Notes: a model not told the origin generated them from the letters alone. A stretch of 64,000 bases of DNA from Herbaspirillum frisingense GSF30 (GCF_000300975.2 NZ_AEEC02000018.1:52036-116035), one strand, 5' to 3'; numbered from the stretch's first letter, positions 40,209 through 49,803 are shown. Numbers and translations are program-made.

Positions 40209-41313
40209 ATGGAAGCAGAACGCCTCAATTCCCTCCAATCCCTGCTCGACGACCTGGCCACCCGCGCCACCGAGCTACGGAGGTATCTTTGACTTCGATG
40301 TGAAGTCGGAGAAACTCGAGCAAGTCAACGCCGAACTGGAAGACCCCAACGTCTGGAACGACCAGAAGCGGGCCCAGGACCTCGGCAAGGAAAAGAAATC
40401 GCTGGAAGCGATCGTCCATACCCTCATCAAGATCGACAGTGAACTCACCGATGCCCGCGACCTCTTCGAGATGGCACGCGAGGAAAAGGACGAGGACACC
40501 ATCGTCGCCATCGAGGCCGACGCCGAGAACCTGAAGAAGCTGGTGGAAGAGATGGAATTCCGCCGCATGTTCAGCGGCCCCATGGACGCCAACAACTGCT
40601 TCATCGACATCCAGGCCGGCGCCGGCGGTACCGAAGCCCAGGACTGGGCCTCCATGCTGCTGCGCCAGTATCTGCGCTATTGCGAGCGCAAGGGCTTCAA
40701 GGCCGAGATCATGGAACAGTCCGACGGTGAAGTGGCCGGCATCAAGACCGCCACCATCAAGGTCGAGGGCGACTACGCCTATGGCTTCCTGCGTACCGAG
40801 ACCGGCGTGCACCGCCTGGTGCGCAAGTCGCCGTTCGACTCGTCCAATGGCCGCCATACCTCGTTCTCGAGCCTGTTCGTCTACCCTGAGGTGGATGATT
40901 CCTTCGAGATCGAGATCAACCCGGCCGACGTGCGCGTCGATACCTACCGCGCCTCCGGCGCCGGTGGTCAGCACATCAACAAGACCGACTCCGCCGTGCG
41001 CCTGACGCACGCTCCGTCGGGCATCGTCGTGCAATGCCAGAACGACCGCAGCCAGCACCGCAACCGGGCCGAAGCCTGGGACATGCTGCGCGCCAAGCTG
41101 TTCGAACTGGAACTGCGCAAGCGCATGAGCGAGCAGCAGAAGCTGGAAGACTCCAAGACCGACGTCGGCTGGGGCCACCAGATCCGCTCCTATGTGCTGG
41201 ACCAGTCCCGCATCAAGGACCTGCGCACCAACTTCGAAACCGGCAACACCAAGGCCGTGCTCGATGGCGACATCGACGACTTCATCGCAGCCTCGCTGAA
41301 ACAGGGCGTCTGA
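40209..41313 (+). CDS. prfB: Peptide chain release factor 2, made by programmed +1 frameshift
   Basis: RF2 recognises UGA and UAA stop codons. Translation starts at ATG 40209, runs 27 codons to an in-frame TGA at 40290-40292 in the classic context CTT-TGA-C, and shifts +1 to continue from GAC at 40291 to 41313, giving 367 aa. The internal Shine-Dalgarno-like GGAGG just before TATCTTTGAC promotes the shift. The SPF anticodon-like tripeptide (RKSPFDSS) and the catalytic GGQ (bases 40963-40971) are both present. The mechanism is autoregulatory: scarce RF2 favours the shift. lysS follows 74 bp downstream. Confidence 0.98.
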
Positions 41314-41319
41314 TCCACG

Positions 41320-41346
41320 CCGGCCGCGCAGTCCTTGCGCGGCCGG
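41320..41346 (+). terminator. GC-rich hairpin between prfB and lysS
   Basis: A perfect 10-bp stem CCGGCCGCGC/GCGCGGCCGG with a 7-base loop, followed only by TTGCTC. A weak terminator or an attenuator/processing hairpin within a prfB-lysS operon. Confidence 0.45.
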
Positions 41347-41387
41347 TTGCTCACTGAGCTACCGTTCAAACCTCAAGAATTCCAACC

Positions 41388-42929
41388 ATGACCACGCAAA
41401 ACACCCCCGCCGCCCAGCCGGCAGCCGACGAGAACAGCATCATCGCCGAGCGCCGCGCCAAGCTGGCCGCCATCCGCGAGCAGGGTATCGCCTTCCCCAA
41501 CGATTTCCGCCCGGCCAACAATGCCGCGGACCTGCACGCGCAATACGACGGCTTCGAGAACGAAGCGCTGGAAGCCGAACCGGTGACCGTCACCGTGGCC
41601 GGCCGCATGATGTTGAAGCGGGTCATGGGCAAGGCGGCCTTCGCCACCCTGCAGGATGCCTCTGGCCTGCGCGCCGATGGCCGCATCCAGCTCTACGTGA
41701 CCCGTGACGTCACCGGCGAAGAAGCCATGTCCGCCTTCAAGCACTACGACCTGGGCGACATCCTGGGTGCCGAAGGCACGCTGTTCAAGACCAAGACCGG
41801 TGAACTGTCGGTCAAGGTGACCAAGTTGAAGCTGATCACCAAGTCGCTGCGCCCACTGCCCGACAAGTTCCACGGCCTGGCCGACCAGGAAATGAAGTAC
41901 CGCCAGCGCTACGTCGACCTGATCATGAGCGAGGAGACCCGCCGTACCTTCAAGGCCCGTACTGCCGCGATGTCGTCGATCCGCCGCTTCATGGAAACCA
42001 ACGGTTTCATGGAAGTGGAAACTCCGATGCTGCACCCGATCCCGGGCGGCGCCGCAGCCAAGCCCTTCATCACCCACCACAATGCGCTGGACATGCAGAT
42101 GTTCATGCGCATCGCGCCCGAGCTGTACTTGAAGCGCCTGGTGGTGGGCGGTTTCGAGCGCGTCTTCGAGATCAACCGCAACTTCCGCAACGAAGGCGTC
42201 TCGCCGCGTCACAACCCTGAATTCACGATGATGGAGTTCTACGCCGCCTACGTGGATTACCAGTGGCTGATGGGCTTCACCGAACAGGTGATCCGCCAGG
42301 CCGCCATCGACGCCCACGGCACCGCCGTGCTGACCTACCAGGGCCGCGAGCTGGACCTGTCCAAGCCCTTTGACCGCCTGACCATCACCGGTGCCATCCT
42401 CAAGTACGCACCCAACTACACCGCCGAGCAACTGGCCGACATCGAGTTCCTGCGCACCGAACTGAAGAAGTTCGGCGTCAAGACGGACCAGGCCCCGCTG
42501 GCCGGCGCCGGCATCGGCGCGCTGCAACTGGCGCTGTTCGAAGAAACCGCCGAGTCGCAGCTGTGGAACCCGACCTACATCATCGACTACCCGGTCGAAG
42601 TCTCGCCGCTGGCGCGCGCATCGGACACGGTGGCCGGCATTACCGAGCGCTTCGAACTGTTCATCACCGGTCGTGAAATTGCGAACGGTTTTTCCGAGTT
42701 GAACGATGCCGAAGATCAGGCCGCCCGCTTCCAGGCCCAGGTGGCCGCCAAGGATGCCGGTGACGAAGAAGCCATGTACTACGACGCCGACTACATCCGC
42801 GCCCTGGAATACGGCATGCCCCCGGCCGGCGGTTGCGGCATCGGCATCGATCGCCTGATGATGCTGATCACCGATTCGCCCAATATCCGTGACGTGATCC
42901 TGTTCCCGCACCTGCGTCGCGAAGACTAA
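41388..42929 (+). CDS. lysS: Lysyl-tRNA synthetase (class II)
   Basis: A 513-aa class II synthetase charging tRNA-Lys. An OB-fold anticodon-binding domain (~70-190) is followed by the catalytic core with motif 1 ([16 protein letters not shown]), motif 2 ([19 protein letters not shown]) and motif 3 ([11 protein letters not shown]). Length and order are standard. It lies downstream of prfB as in E. coli and many proteobacteria. Confidence 0.98.
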   Translation: MTTQNTPAAQPAADENSIIAERRAKLAAIREQGIAFPNDFRPANNAADLHAQYDGFENEALEAEPVTVTVAGRMMLKRVMGKAAFATLQDASGLRADGRIQLYVTRDVTGEEAMSAFKHYDLGDILGAEGTLFKTKTGELSVKVTKLKLITKSLRPLPDKFHGLADQEMKYRQRYVDLIMSEETRRTFKARTAAMSSIRRFMETNGFMEVETPMLHPIPGGAAAKPFITHHNALDMQMFMRIAPELYLKRLVVGGFERVFEINRNFRNEGVSPRHNPEFTMMEFYAAYVDYQWLMGFTEQVIRQAAIDAHGTAVLTYQGRELDLSKPFDRLTITGAILKYAPNYTAEQLADIEFLRTELKKFGVKTDQAPLAGAGIGALQLALFEETAESQLWNPTYIIDYPVEVSPLARASDTVAGITERFELFITGREIANGFSELNDAEDQAARFQAQVAAKDAGDEEAMYYDADYIRALEYGMPPAGGCGIGIDRLMMLITDSPNIRDVILFPHLRRED

Positions 42930-43270
42930 TCCCCGAGGATTGAAGCCTGTAGGCTGACAGCCCCGCATTGACGTCCAGGGGACGGCGACATCGCCGTCCC
43001 CTTTCCATTTCTGCCTCGCAGGCATCCTGCCCGCCTGCTGCTGCCGCACTCCCCCGGCTTGCTCCCCTCCCCGCGCCCATCTTCCCTTTCCGCTGCGCTC
43101 CTGTGTGGCGCGATGGCTGTTGTCATCCCGCAAACCCGCCTCCCGGGCCGTTTTTGCCACATTACAAGTTTTTACAACTGACACAGAATCGGGATTTTTT
43201 TTGGCCGATGACCACTCCATAATCCAGTCATCCAATCTTCAACGACAACAGAACAACTAGAGAGGTCATC
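42930..43270. other. Intergenic region after lysS
   Basis: About 340 bp: the lysS terminator hairpin, a pyrimidine-rich stretch (43000-43080), then an AT-rich section (43155-43210, with an eight-base T-run) leading to the glycine-zipper gene, which is presumably its promoter region. No gene recognised. Confidence 0.5.
42978..43001 (+). terminator. Terminator of lysS
   Basis: A perfect 11-bp stem GGGGACGGCGA/TCGCCGTCCCC with a CA loop, followed by TTTCCATTT. About 50 bp after the stop codon. Confidence 0.72.
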
Positions 43271-43942
43271 ATGGAAACCAACAACACACAACCCCTGAAT
43301 ACCGGCAACAACGCCGTCGCCAAGACATCCTCCGGCCGCCTGCATCCGCTGATGGCTGGCGCTGCCGTGGCCGTGATCCTGGTCAGCCTCATCGGCGTGG
43401 CCGCCATGACCGGCCTGCTGCCCAACTCCAAGAGCGAGAATTCCCCGCAGCAGCTGGCGGCGCTGGATCAGAACGCGCAAGCCCCGGGCGCACCCGCCAA
43501 TGCCCTGACCGCACAGCAGCAAGCCCAGCGCGCCCCGTCCTATCAACCGCAGCAATCGGCCTATCCGACCCAGGCTGCAGCGCCCGCAGTACAGCGCGCC
43601 CCGGCGATCTGCAATAGCTGCGGTGAAGTGGTCGGCGTGCGCGCCGTGCGCCATGCCGCCCCCACCAGCGGCGTCGGCATCGCCGGTGGTGCCGTGGTCG
43701 GCGGCCTGCTGGGCAACCAGATCGGCGGCGGTACCGGTCGCACCCTGGCCACCATCGCCGGCGCGGTCGGCGGTGGCTATGCCGGCAATGAAGTGGAAAA
43801 GAACGTGCGCGCCACCACCAGCTATGTGGTCGACGTGCGCATGGAAAACGGCAAGACCCGCAGCTTCCCCCAGAGCAATGAAAACTGGCGCGTCGGCGAC
43901 CAGGTACGCGTGGTCAACGGCCATCTGGAAGGTCGCGGCTGA
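43271..43942 (+). CDS. Glycine-zipper 2TM-domain membrane protein
   Basis: A 223-aa envelope protein: one helix near the N-terminus (~28-49), a Gln/Ala/Pro-rich linker (~55-110), a CNSC pair, and a Rick_17kDa/SlyB-type glycine-zipper (GIAGGAVVGGLLGNQIGGG ... GAVGGGYAGNEVEK), then a small beta-rich end. The family is linked to outer-membrane integrity, but it has an uncleaved helix here rather than the usual lipoprotein signal. A GAGAGG ribosome site precedes the ATG. Monocistronic with its own terminator. Confidence 0.87.
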   Translation: METNNTQPLNTGNNAVAKTSSGRLHPLMAGAAVAVILVSLIGVAAMTGLLPNSKSENSPQQLAALDQNAQAPGAPANALTAQQQAQRAPSYQPQQSAYPTQAAAPAVQRAPAICNSCGEVVGVRAVRHAAPTSGVGIAGGAVVGGLLGNQIGGGTGRTLATIAGAVGGGYAGNEVEKNVRATTSYVVDVRMENGKTRSFPQSNENWRVGDQVRVVNGHLEGRG

Positions 43943-44381
43943 TCCGACTCCCCTGATCACTCCGTCTCATCAGCCAGCCCTTCGCACTCCGGTGCGAGGG
44001 GCTTTTTCTTGTCGGTCAAAACCTGCACCTTCGTACATTTGCCAACTATTGTTGCCCATTGGAAAATAATAGTGAACCAAAAGGCAAGTGTTGTGCACCA
44101 ACAGCAGTGTTATGACGTTAACGTGTCATGATTCGGAAATATTCCTGCCGGTTGGCAAGACCTGACTCCCCTCAGCCGGCACAGTAAGAATGTTCTTGAT
44201 AAACGCTGGAAACATTTGGCGCCGGCAGTTAGACTTCCGCAAAAACTTACCGCCAGGATGGCAGCGGAATTGGTACTCGGGAAACAGAACGCGACAAGCG
44301 TCGGCCCGCTTACTCGTATTGAACGGGGGGCGAACGATTCGCCAAGACGCGCCAGACCGGCGCGAATGCGTTTGAAGATTT
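43943..44381. other. Intergenic region before the alpha/beta hydrolase
   Basis: About 440 bp containing a terminator (43976-44008) and then a stretch of clearly lower GC (44010-44330). No gene-like frame, RNA structure or clear promoter was recognised in it. Confidence 0.5.
43976..44008 (+). terminator. Terminator of the glycine-zipper gene
   Basis: Stem AGCCC-TTCGCAC / GTGCGAGGGGCT with a TCCG loop and a run of five T. About 34 bp after the stop codon. Confidence 0.82.
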
Positions 44382-45293
44382 ATGGACTCACAGTCATCCA
44401 CCGACAGCAGCACGCTGGTCTCCGAGGCCCGCAACGATGACCGCCACGGCGGTCCCCACAAGGATCATGCGGTCATCCTGCTGCATGGCCTGTGCGGTTC
44501 CCAGCTCGAAATGGGCTCGATCCCCAAGCAGCTCAAGAAAGCCGGCTGCACCGTCATCCCGCTGACCATCGACAACTATTCCGCTGCGCTGACCAACCCG
44601 CGCGTCTCACCCGACTGGGAAGCCTGGTGCGCCGTGGTCGAAAGCCGCGTGGCCCGGCTCAAGGAAGAATTCAGGACCGTCTCGCTGTGCGGCCTTTCCA
44701 TGGGCGCCACGCTGGCCCTGGCGGTGGCCGCCCGCAGCAAGGACCTGCTTTCCGTGGTGCTGCTCTCGCCGGTGCTGCAATACGACGGCTGGTCGGTGCC
44801 CTGGTACTGGAAACTGTTGACCGTGGTCTATGAGATGGGCTTTCGCAACTGGTCCTACAAGGAAAGCGAACCCTACGGTATCAAGAACTACGAAATGCGC
44901 CGCCGCGTCGCCGCTGCCCTGGAAAAGGATGGCGTGGCCGCCGTCGGCGCCGCCTCCATCCCGGCCCGCCACCTGCGCGCCGCCCTGCGCATGATCGCCT
45001 TCGTGCGCAAATCGCTGCCGCTGGTGCGTACCGACACCCTGATCATCCATTCCATCGACGACGAAACCGCTTCCCCGCGCAATGCCGAGGTGATCCTGCA
45101 ACACATCAATGCCGAGGTCCGCAAGGTGATCTGGCTGGGCGATTGCTATCACATCATCACCGTGGACAATGAGCGCGAAATCGTGACCAACGAGACCGTG
45201 ATGTTCATCAAGCGCAGCATCGAGATCCACGGCAACGAATTGAGCCGCAAGTACCTGGGCCATTCCTCGCCGCTCAAGGATCGCCGTCACTAG
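44382..45293 (+). CDS. Alpha/beta hydrolase of the carboxylesterase/monoglyceride-lipase type
   Basis: A 303-aa cytoplasmic hydrolase: oxyanion LLHGLCGS (~33-40), nucleophile GLSMGA (~104-109), acid Asp in HSIDDETASP and catalytic His in GDCYHIITVDNE, in the Est30-like layout. The substrate is unknown. The next gene, encoding a four-helix membrane protein, lies 119 bp downstream in the same direction, and they may be co-expressed. A cell-envelope lipid or ester substrate is a guess only. Confidence 0.88.
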   Translation: MDSQSSTDSSTLVSEARNDDRHGGPHKDHAVILLHGLCGSQLEMGSIPKQLKKAGCTVIPLTIDNYSAALTNPRVSPDWEAWCAVVESRVARLKEEFRTVSLCGLSMGATLALAVAARSKDLLSVVLLSPVLQYDGWSVPWYWKLLTVVYEMGFRNWSYKESEPYGIKNYEMRRRVAAALEKDGVAAVGAASIPARHLRAALRMIAFVRKSLPLVRTDTLIIHSIDDETASPRNAEVILQHINAEVRKVIWLGDCYHIITVDNEREIVTNETVMFIKRSIEIHGNELSRKYLGHSSPLKDRRH

Positions 45294-45412
45294 GGCCTGC
45301 TGCGCCGATACAACAGGGCCGACCTTGCCTTGAAAAAACGGTCCTGGTCAGCCTTTTGAAAGACTGGATTCTTAACATGAGCATATTGCGCGACCGCGCA
45401 ATGTAAACGAAG

Positions 45413-45928
45413 ATGGACACGACGCACCACCCTGCCAAAGCCCTCATGAGCCTGATCAAATTGAAGAACGCCAAGAGCTGGCGTCCGCAAGGCTTCCGCC
45501 CGCTGTATGTCAGCGCGTTCGGATTCGTTGCGGCCTTCGGCTTGCGCTATGCACTGGCGCCCTTCGTGGACGAGGCGCTGTCGATGGTGTTCTTCGCCGT
45601 CAACTGCATCGTCATGAGCTACCTGTTCGGCTGCGTGTATTCGCTGGGATTGCTGACCATCAGCATCCCCACGGCCATGTTCTTCTTCCGCAAGCCCTTC
45701 TATACGATGGATGGCCTCAACGACAAGGACGTCTTCATGATCCTGGTCTACACCATCATCGTGGTGACCGCCTCGGTGATCATCGAATGGCTGCAGCGCG
45801 AGCGTTATGCGGCCGTGCTGCAACAGCGCGTATCGGAAACCCGCTACCGCCTGCTGATCGAGTCCGATCAGGCGCGCCGTGCCGAATACAGTCGCCAGTT
45901 CGAGAGCAGCGCCAGCGAACAGGCCTGA
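45413..45928 (+). CDS. Four-helix membrane protein with cytoplasmic coiled coil (DUF4118-like)
   Basis: A 171-aa protein: four close helices (about 31-50, 56-74, 78-95 and 108-128), like the KdpD-type DUF4118 sensor module, then a charged helical tail (LQRERYAAVLQQRV onward) that looks like the start of a signalling helix. The kinase domains that normally follow are absent and the frame stops naturally, so it is either a stand-alone sensor/anchor or the N-terminal piece of a lost kinase; downstream sequence shows no kinase remnant. The start may also be the ATG at 45446. Confidence 0.75.
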   Translation: MDTTHHPAKALMSLIKLKNAKSWRPQGFRPLYVSAFGFVAAFGLRYALAPFVDEALSMVFFAVNCIVMSYLFGCVYSLGLLTISIPTAMFFFRKPFYTMDGLNDKDVFMILVYTIIVVTASVIIEWLQRERYAAVLQQRVSETRYRLLIESDQARRAEYSRQFESSASEQA

Positions 45929-46107
45929 GTGACAGCTCCATCGACCTGATCATCCCGGCCTGATCAACCTTCAGGCCAGTCCTGCCTCACAGGCCTCGCG
46001 CATCCAGGCTATCCACGCAAGCCGGCATCAGGAAGCCCCTGATACCCACGGTCGCCGGCCCCTCCTAAGATGAGCCCATACCAGCACATCTCGCCAAGGA
46101 GGCCGCC

Positions 46108-46542
46108 ATGTCCCTGACCCATCACCTGCCCCGCATCCTCGTCATCGATGCCGACCTCGATGCCATCGAAATGGCCCGCTTCACGCTCTGGCGCAACCAG
46201 CTGCCCTGCCAGTTCGAATGGTTCGACGATGCCGAACTGGCCAATGCCTCCCTGCTTACGCAAGCCCTGTGCCGCGCCCGCGACCTGCCTACGCTGATCC
46301 TGCTGGACCCGCGCAGCTTCCCCGGCACTGAAGGCTACGAGCTGCTGCGCACGCTGTGTGTGTACCAGACGCTGGCGCACATCCCCCTGGTCTTGTTTAC
46401 CGCTGCGCCCCTGTCCAGCGATTTCGCCCGCGAACAGGACAGCCGCATCTGGTACGCCGCCAAGCCGCAACGTGCCAACGATTACATGGAACTGGTCACC
46501 CAGTGCGTGCAGCAACGTCTGCATCAGCCAGAACCCTTCTGA
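46108..46542 (+). CDS. Stand-alone receiver-domain protein
   Basis: A 144-aa CheY-like protein without output domain, paralogous to that at 13837. The phospho-acceptor Asp is kept (LILLDPRSFPGTEG), the N-terminal acid is in ILVIDAD, and the Lys in YAAKPQ. The shared ARF-LWR-xL-C-F-WFxDAE block after helix 1 is specific to this pair. An AAGGAGG ribosome site precedes the ATG. The kinase and target are not encoded nearby. It converges on the MocR gene, with four bases between the stop codons. Confidence 0.85.
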   Translation: MSLTHHLPRILVIDADLDAIEMARFTLWRNQLPCQFEWFDDAELANASLLTQALCRARDLPTLILLDPRSFPGTEGYELLRTLCVYQTLAHIPLVLFTAAPLSSDFAREQDSRIWYAAKPQRANDYMELVTQCVQQRLHQPEPF

Positions 46543-46546
46543 TCAC

Positions 46547-48022
46547 CTATCCCTTGCCGGCACGGCGCAACACCTGCGCCAGACGCCGGATCAGCGGCGC
46601 AAACTGCTCGGAAGAAGTATTGCCATACCCGATCACCAGGCCATTGCTGGCAGCCTGGCGCGGCTGTGCCGAAAACGACGACAAGGCCCCCACATTCATC
46701 CCCGCCGCCCGCGCCGCCGTGCTGACGACGGTATCCTGCCAGTCCAGCGGCAAGCGCACCGTCAGGTGCAGACCGCTATCGCCGCCCCATACCTCATACC
46801 CGGGCAGATGTGCCTGCAAGGCCTCCCGCAGCGCCTGCTGGCGTTCGCGATAGAGGCGCCGCATGCGGCCTAGATGACGCGCGAACTGGCCGCCGGCCAT
46901 GAATTCGGCCAACGCCAGCTGCTCCAGCCGATGCCCACCGCGCAGCAACTCCGCCAGTGCCGGCCAGGCCCCCGCACCCGCCGATTGCGGCAGCACCAGG
47001 AAACCGATGCGCAGCCCCGGGAACAAGGTCTTGCTGAAGGTGCCCACATACAACACGGGTGCATCCGGCACCAGCCCCTGCATGGCGGGCACCGGGTGGC
47101 CGCGGTGCCGGAACTCGCTGTCGTAGTCGTCCTCGATGATCCAGGCCCCGCACTCACGCGCCCGGGCGATCAGTTCCAGCCGGCGCGGCAAGGACAGCAC
47201 CGCGCCGGTCGGATATTGATGGGATGGCGTCACATGCACCAATCGCGGCGGGCTGCGCCAGGCGCGCGCAGGAATGACGATGCCCTCGCCATCGACCGGC
47301 ATCGACCGGATCTTCAGGTCGCCGGCATGGAAGGCAGCGCGTACGCCGCCATAGCCCGGGTCTTCCAGCCAGGCGCGCTCGCCGGGGTTGGCGAACAAGC
47401 GCACGCACAAGGACAAGGCCCCCTGCGCGCCCTCGGTCAACACCACCTGGGCCGCCTCGCAGCGCACACCCCGCGCCACCCGCAGATATTGCGCAATGGC
47501 CTCGCGCAGGGCCGGCTCGCCCAGCGGATCGCCATACGCCAGCGCCATCGGCCCGGCCCGCTTCAGGGCCCGCTCCTGGGCGCGCAGCCAGGCGTTGAGC
47601 GGAAAACGGTTCAGCGCCGGCATACCCGGCGTGAGCGGCAGGGTCCGGTCCCCGGCGTCGCGCGTGGGCGTCATGGTCGACACGCGGTGCGACTGGCGTG
47701 TGCTGTCCGGGCGAGATGGCTGGACGAACCGGGTCGCCGCCCCCGCCAGCGCGGCAACACGGGTCCCCTGGCGATCGGCGCGGGCATAGCCTTCGGCCAC
47801 CAGTTGTTCGTACACCGCCAGCACGGTATTGCGCGCTACCTGCAACTCCGCGCACAGGCTGCGGGTGGCGGGCAGGCGACTGCCCGGCGGCAGTTGTCCA
47901 TCGAGGATGGCGCGCTTGAAGCGGGCCAGCAGCTGCTGCTGGCGTGAGCCCGCGGCAGCATCCGAATCCAATGGCGTGCTCAGCAGGGAAACGGAAGATG
48001 TCGTCACAGTCATTGCAGTCAT
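46547..48022 (-). CDS. MocR-family regulator (GntR helix-turn-helix with aminotransferase domain)
   Basis: A 491-aa PLP-dependent transcriptional regulator. An N-terminal GntR winged helix (~30-95: LPPGSRLPATRSLCAEL, VARNTVLAVYEQL) is linked to a fold-type I aminotransferase domain (~125-485) with the PLP lysine in VGTFSKTLFPGLR and IIEDDYDSEF. PdxR-type members control pyridoxal phosphate synthesis; others control GABA or taurine genes. No ribosome site decides between ATGs at 48046, 48022 and 48013. It is divergent from the GNAT gene, its likely target. Confidence 0.9.
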   Translation of the reverse strand: MTAMTVTTSSVSLLSTPLDSDAAAGSRQQQLLARFKRAILDGQLPPGSRLPATRSLCAELQVARNTVLAVYEQLVAEGYARADRQGTRVAALAGAATRFVQPSRPDSTRQSHRVSTMTPTRDAGDRTLPLTPGMPALNRFPLNAWLRAQERALKRAGPMALAYGDPLGEPALREAIAQYLRVARGVRCEAAQVVLTEGAQGALSLCVRLFANPGERAWLEDPGYGGVRAAFHAGDLKIRSMPVDGEGIVIPARAWRSPPRLVHVTPSHQYPTGAVLSLPRRLELIARARECGAWIIEDDYDSEFRHRGHPVPAMQGLVPDAPVLYVGTFSKTLFPGLRIGFLVLPQSAGAGAWPALAELLRGGHRLEQLALAEFMAGGQFARHLGRMRRLYRERQQALREALQAHLPGYEVWGGDSGLHLTVRLPLDWQDTVVSTAARAAGMNVGALSSFSAQPRQAASNGLVIGYGNTSSEQFAPLIRRLAQVLRRAGKG

Positions 48023-48126
48023 CACGGCCAGGTTTCGTGGCCCCATCAAATGTGTGGTCTTTGGCACTTCTGATGATGCCACGAAAGCGCTATCTTGGAG
48101 CTTCTCTCGCCCACCTGGATGCCAAC

Positions 48127-48885
48127 GTGAACCACTCCACCGCCACCCGCCGCAACGAATACCAGCAAGACATCGGCCCCGCCCTGCCCGACTGGCAGGC
48201 GCGCCCTCGGCCGTCAGCACAGACCCTGCAGGGCCGCTACTGCCGGCTGGAACGCATCAATCTCGCGCGCCACGGGGCAGCACTGTATGCCGCCTTCGCC
48301 GAGGCCGCCGATGGCCGCGACTGGACCTACATGATGAGCGGCCCCTTCCCGGATGAGGCCAGCTACCTGCACCAGGCCGAACTGATGCAGGCCAGCCGGG
48401 ACCCGCTGCATTACGTGGTGATCGACCAGGCCACTGGACGGGCCCTGGGCAGCATGGCCCTGATGCGCATCGAACCGGCGCACGGCGTGATCGAGGTCGG
48501 CCACATCGCCTTCTCACCACAGCTCAAGCGCAGCCGCGTGGCCACCGAGGCACACTACCTGCTGATGCGCCATGTCTTCGAAGACCTCGGTTATCGCCGC
48601 TACGAATGGAAGTGCGACAGCCTTAATGGGCCTTCGCGCCGAGCGGCGCAGCGGCTGGGCTTCTGTTTCGAGGGCATCTTCCGGCAAGCGGTGGTGTATC
48701 GCGGTCGCAGTCGCGATACCGCATGGTTCTCCATCATCGATGGCCAGTGGCCGCAGCTGCGCCAGGCTTTCCACTGCTGGCTGCAGCCCGACAATTTCGA
48801 TACCGAGGGCCGGCAACGGCAGGCATTGTCGACACTGACTGCACCAGCTACACCGACCACACCCACCGCACCCTCAGGGAACTGA
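48127..48885 (+). CDS. GNAT-family N-acetyltransferase
   Basis: A ~252-aa acetyltransferase of the RimJ/RimL-like GNAT branch: GRYCRLERINLARHG at the start of the domain, IEVGHIAFSPQLKRSRVATEA (acetyl-CoA binding) and YRRYEWKCDSLNGPSRRAAQRLGF. The C-terminus is a Thr/Ala/Pro-rich tail (TAPATPTTPTAP). A GTG start at 48127 is chosen as it leaves a ~100-bp control region for the divergent MocR gene; an ATG at 48076 in the same frame is possible. Substrate unknown. Confidence 0.85.
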   Translation: MNHSTATRRNEYQQDIGPALPDWQARPRPSAQTLQGRYCRLERINLARHGAALYAAFAEAADGRDWTYMMSGPFPDEASYLHQAELMQASRDPLHYVVIDQATGRALGSMALMRIEPAHGVIEVGHIAFSPQLKRSRVATEAHYLLMRHVFEDLGYRRYEWKCDSLNGPSRRAAQRLGFCFEGIFRQAVVYRGRSRDTAWFSIIDGQWPQLRQAFHCWLQPDNFDTEGRQRQALSTLTAPATPTTPTAPSGN

Positions 48886-48894
48886 CGCCACTCC

Positions 48895-49803
48895 TCAGGA
48901 GCGCGCACTGAGCTGCTTGAGCTCCCACAGCGCCTCCAGTACGTGGCGCGTGGCCGGTTCCGGCGGGCCGGCGCGATGGGCGATGCCCAAGGGCCGCCAT
49001 AGCGCCGGGCGCAGCGGGCGCATCACGATGCGCGGGTCCGGCGGCACAGCACGGCCCTGGGCACCGGCTTCGTGCGGCAGCAGGGTGGCGCCATAACCGG
49101 CCGCCACCAGGCTCTTGATGGCATCGTTGAAATTGAGTTCGATGCGCGGCAAAGGATGCTCCCCGCCGCTGGCGAACCATTCCGTGGTCAGGCGCGAGAG
49201 CCGCGTCTCGGGCGCATTCAGGATCAGCGGCTGCGCCGCCAGCCAGGACGGCGTCACCACCCTTGGCACCTGCCACGCCGCTGGCAGGAAGGCCATCACC
49301 GGGTCGCGCCGCCAGGGCTTGACCGTCAGGCCGCCCACCGGGGCCTGCGGCAGGGCCACCAGGCCGATGTCCAGCGTCCCTTCCACCAGTTGCGCCAGCG
49401 TCTCCTGCGAGGTCAGGATGCGCACCTGCACATCGATGCCCGGATGTTGCTGCCCCAGACGTTCCAGCACCTGTGGCAACAGATAGGCAATGGCGCCGGT
49501 GGAGGCTCCCAGGCGCACCCGTCCGGCCAGGCCCTGCACCTGCCGCTGCACTTCTTCCAGCGCCTGATCGGCCGCCGCCAGCAACTGCCGCGCCCGCGCC
49601 ACCAGCGTGGCGCCGATGCCCGATGGCCGCACCTGGCTGCGCTGGCGCAGCAGCAAGGGCGCGCCGATGCGCGCTTCCAGTTCGCTGATGTGCAGGCTCA
49701 CCGTGGGCGGTGCCAGGTTCAGGGTGCGCGCCGCAGCGGCGAAGGAACCCAGGTCGGCGATGGCGACCAGGGTACGCAGGCGATCCAGGTTGAGTTCACG
49801 CAT
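48895..49803 (-). CDS. LysR-family transcriptional regulator
   Basis: A 302-aa LysR regulator: N-terminal winged helix (~4-63, LRTLVAIADLGSFAAAARTLNLAPPTVSLH region), linker helix and a periplasmic-binding-like effector domain (~90-295). It is divergent from argC across 228 bp, so argC or the shared promoter is its obvious candidate target. The effector is unknown. The stop codon is 9 bp from the end of the convergent GNAT gene. Confidence 0.93.
   Translation of the reverse strand: MRELNLDRLRTLVAIADLGSFAAAARTLNLAPPTVSLHISELEARIGAPLLLRQRSQVRPSGIGATLVARARQLLAAADQALEEVQRQVQGLAGRVRLGASTGAIAYLLPQVLERLGQQHPGIDVQVRILTSQETLAQLVEGTLDIGLVALPQAPVGGLTVKPWRRDPVMAFLPAAWQVPRVVTPSWLAAQPLILNAPETRLSRLTTEWFASGGEHPLPRIELNFNDAIKSLVAAGYGATLLPHEAGAQGRAVPPDPRIVMRPLRPALWRPLGIAHRAGPPEPATRHVLEALWELKQLSARS

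Noticed and set aside
42978..43001. Riboswitch or T-box upstream of the glycine-zipper gene
   Set aside because: The only strong structure is the terminator of lysS; no conserved riboswitch core was seen.
41373..43235. 620-aa minus-strand frame opposite lysS
   Set aside because: lysS has complete class II motifs on the plus strand; this frame is its shadow.
47944..48126. N-terminal extension of the GNAT protein to 47944
   Set aside because: It would overlap the start of the divergent MocR gene and its control region, and the added residues do not resemble the family.
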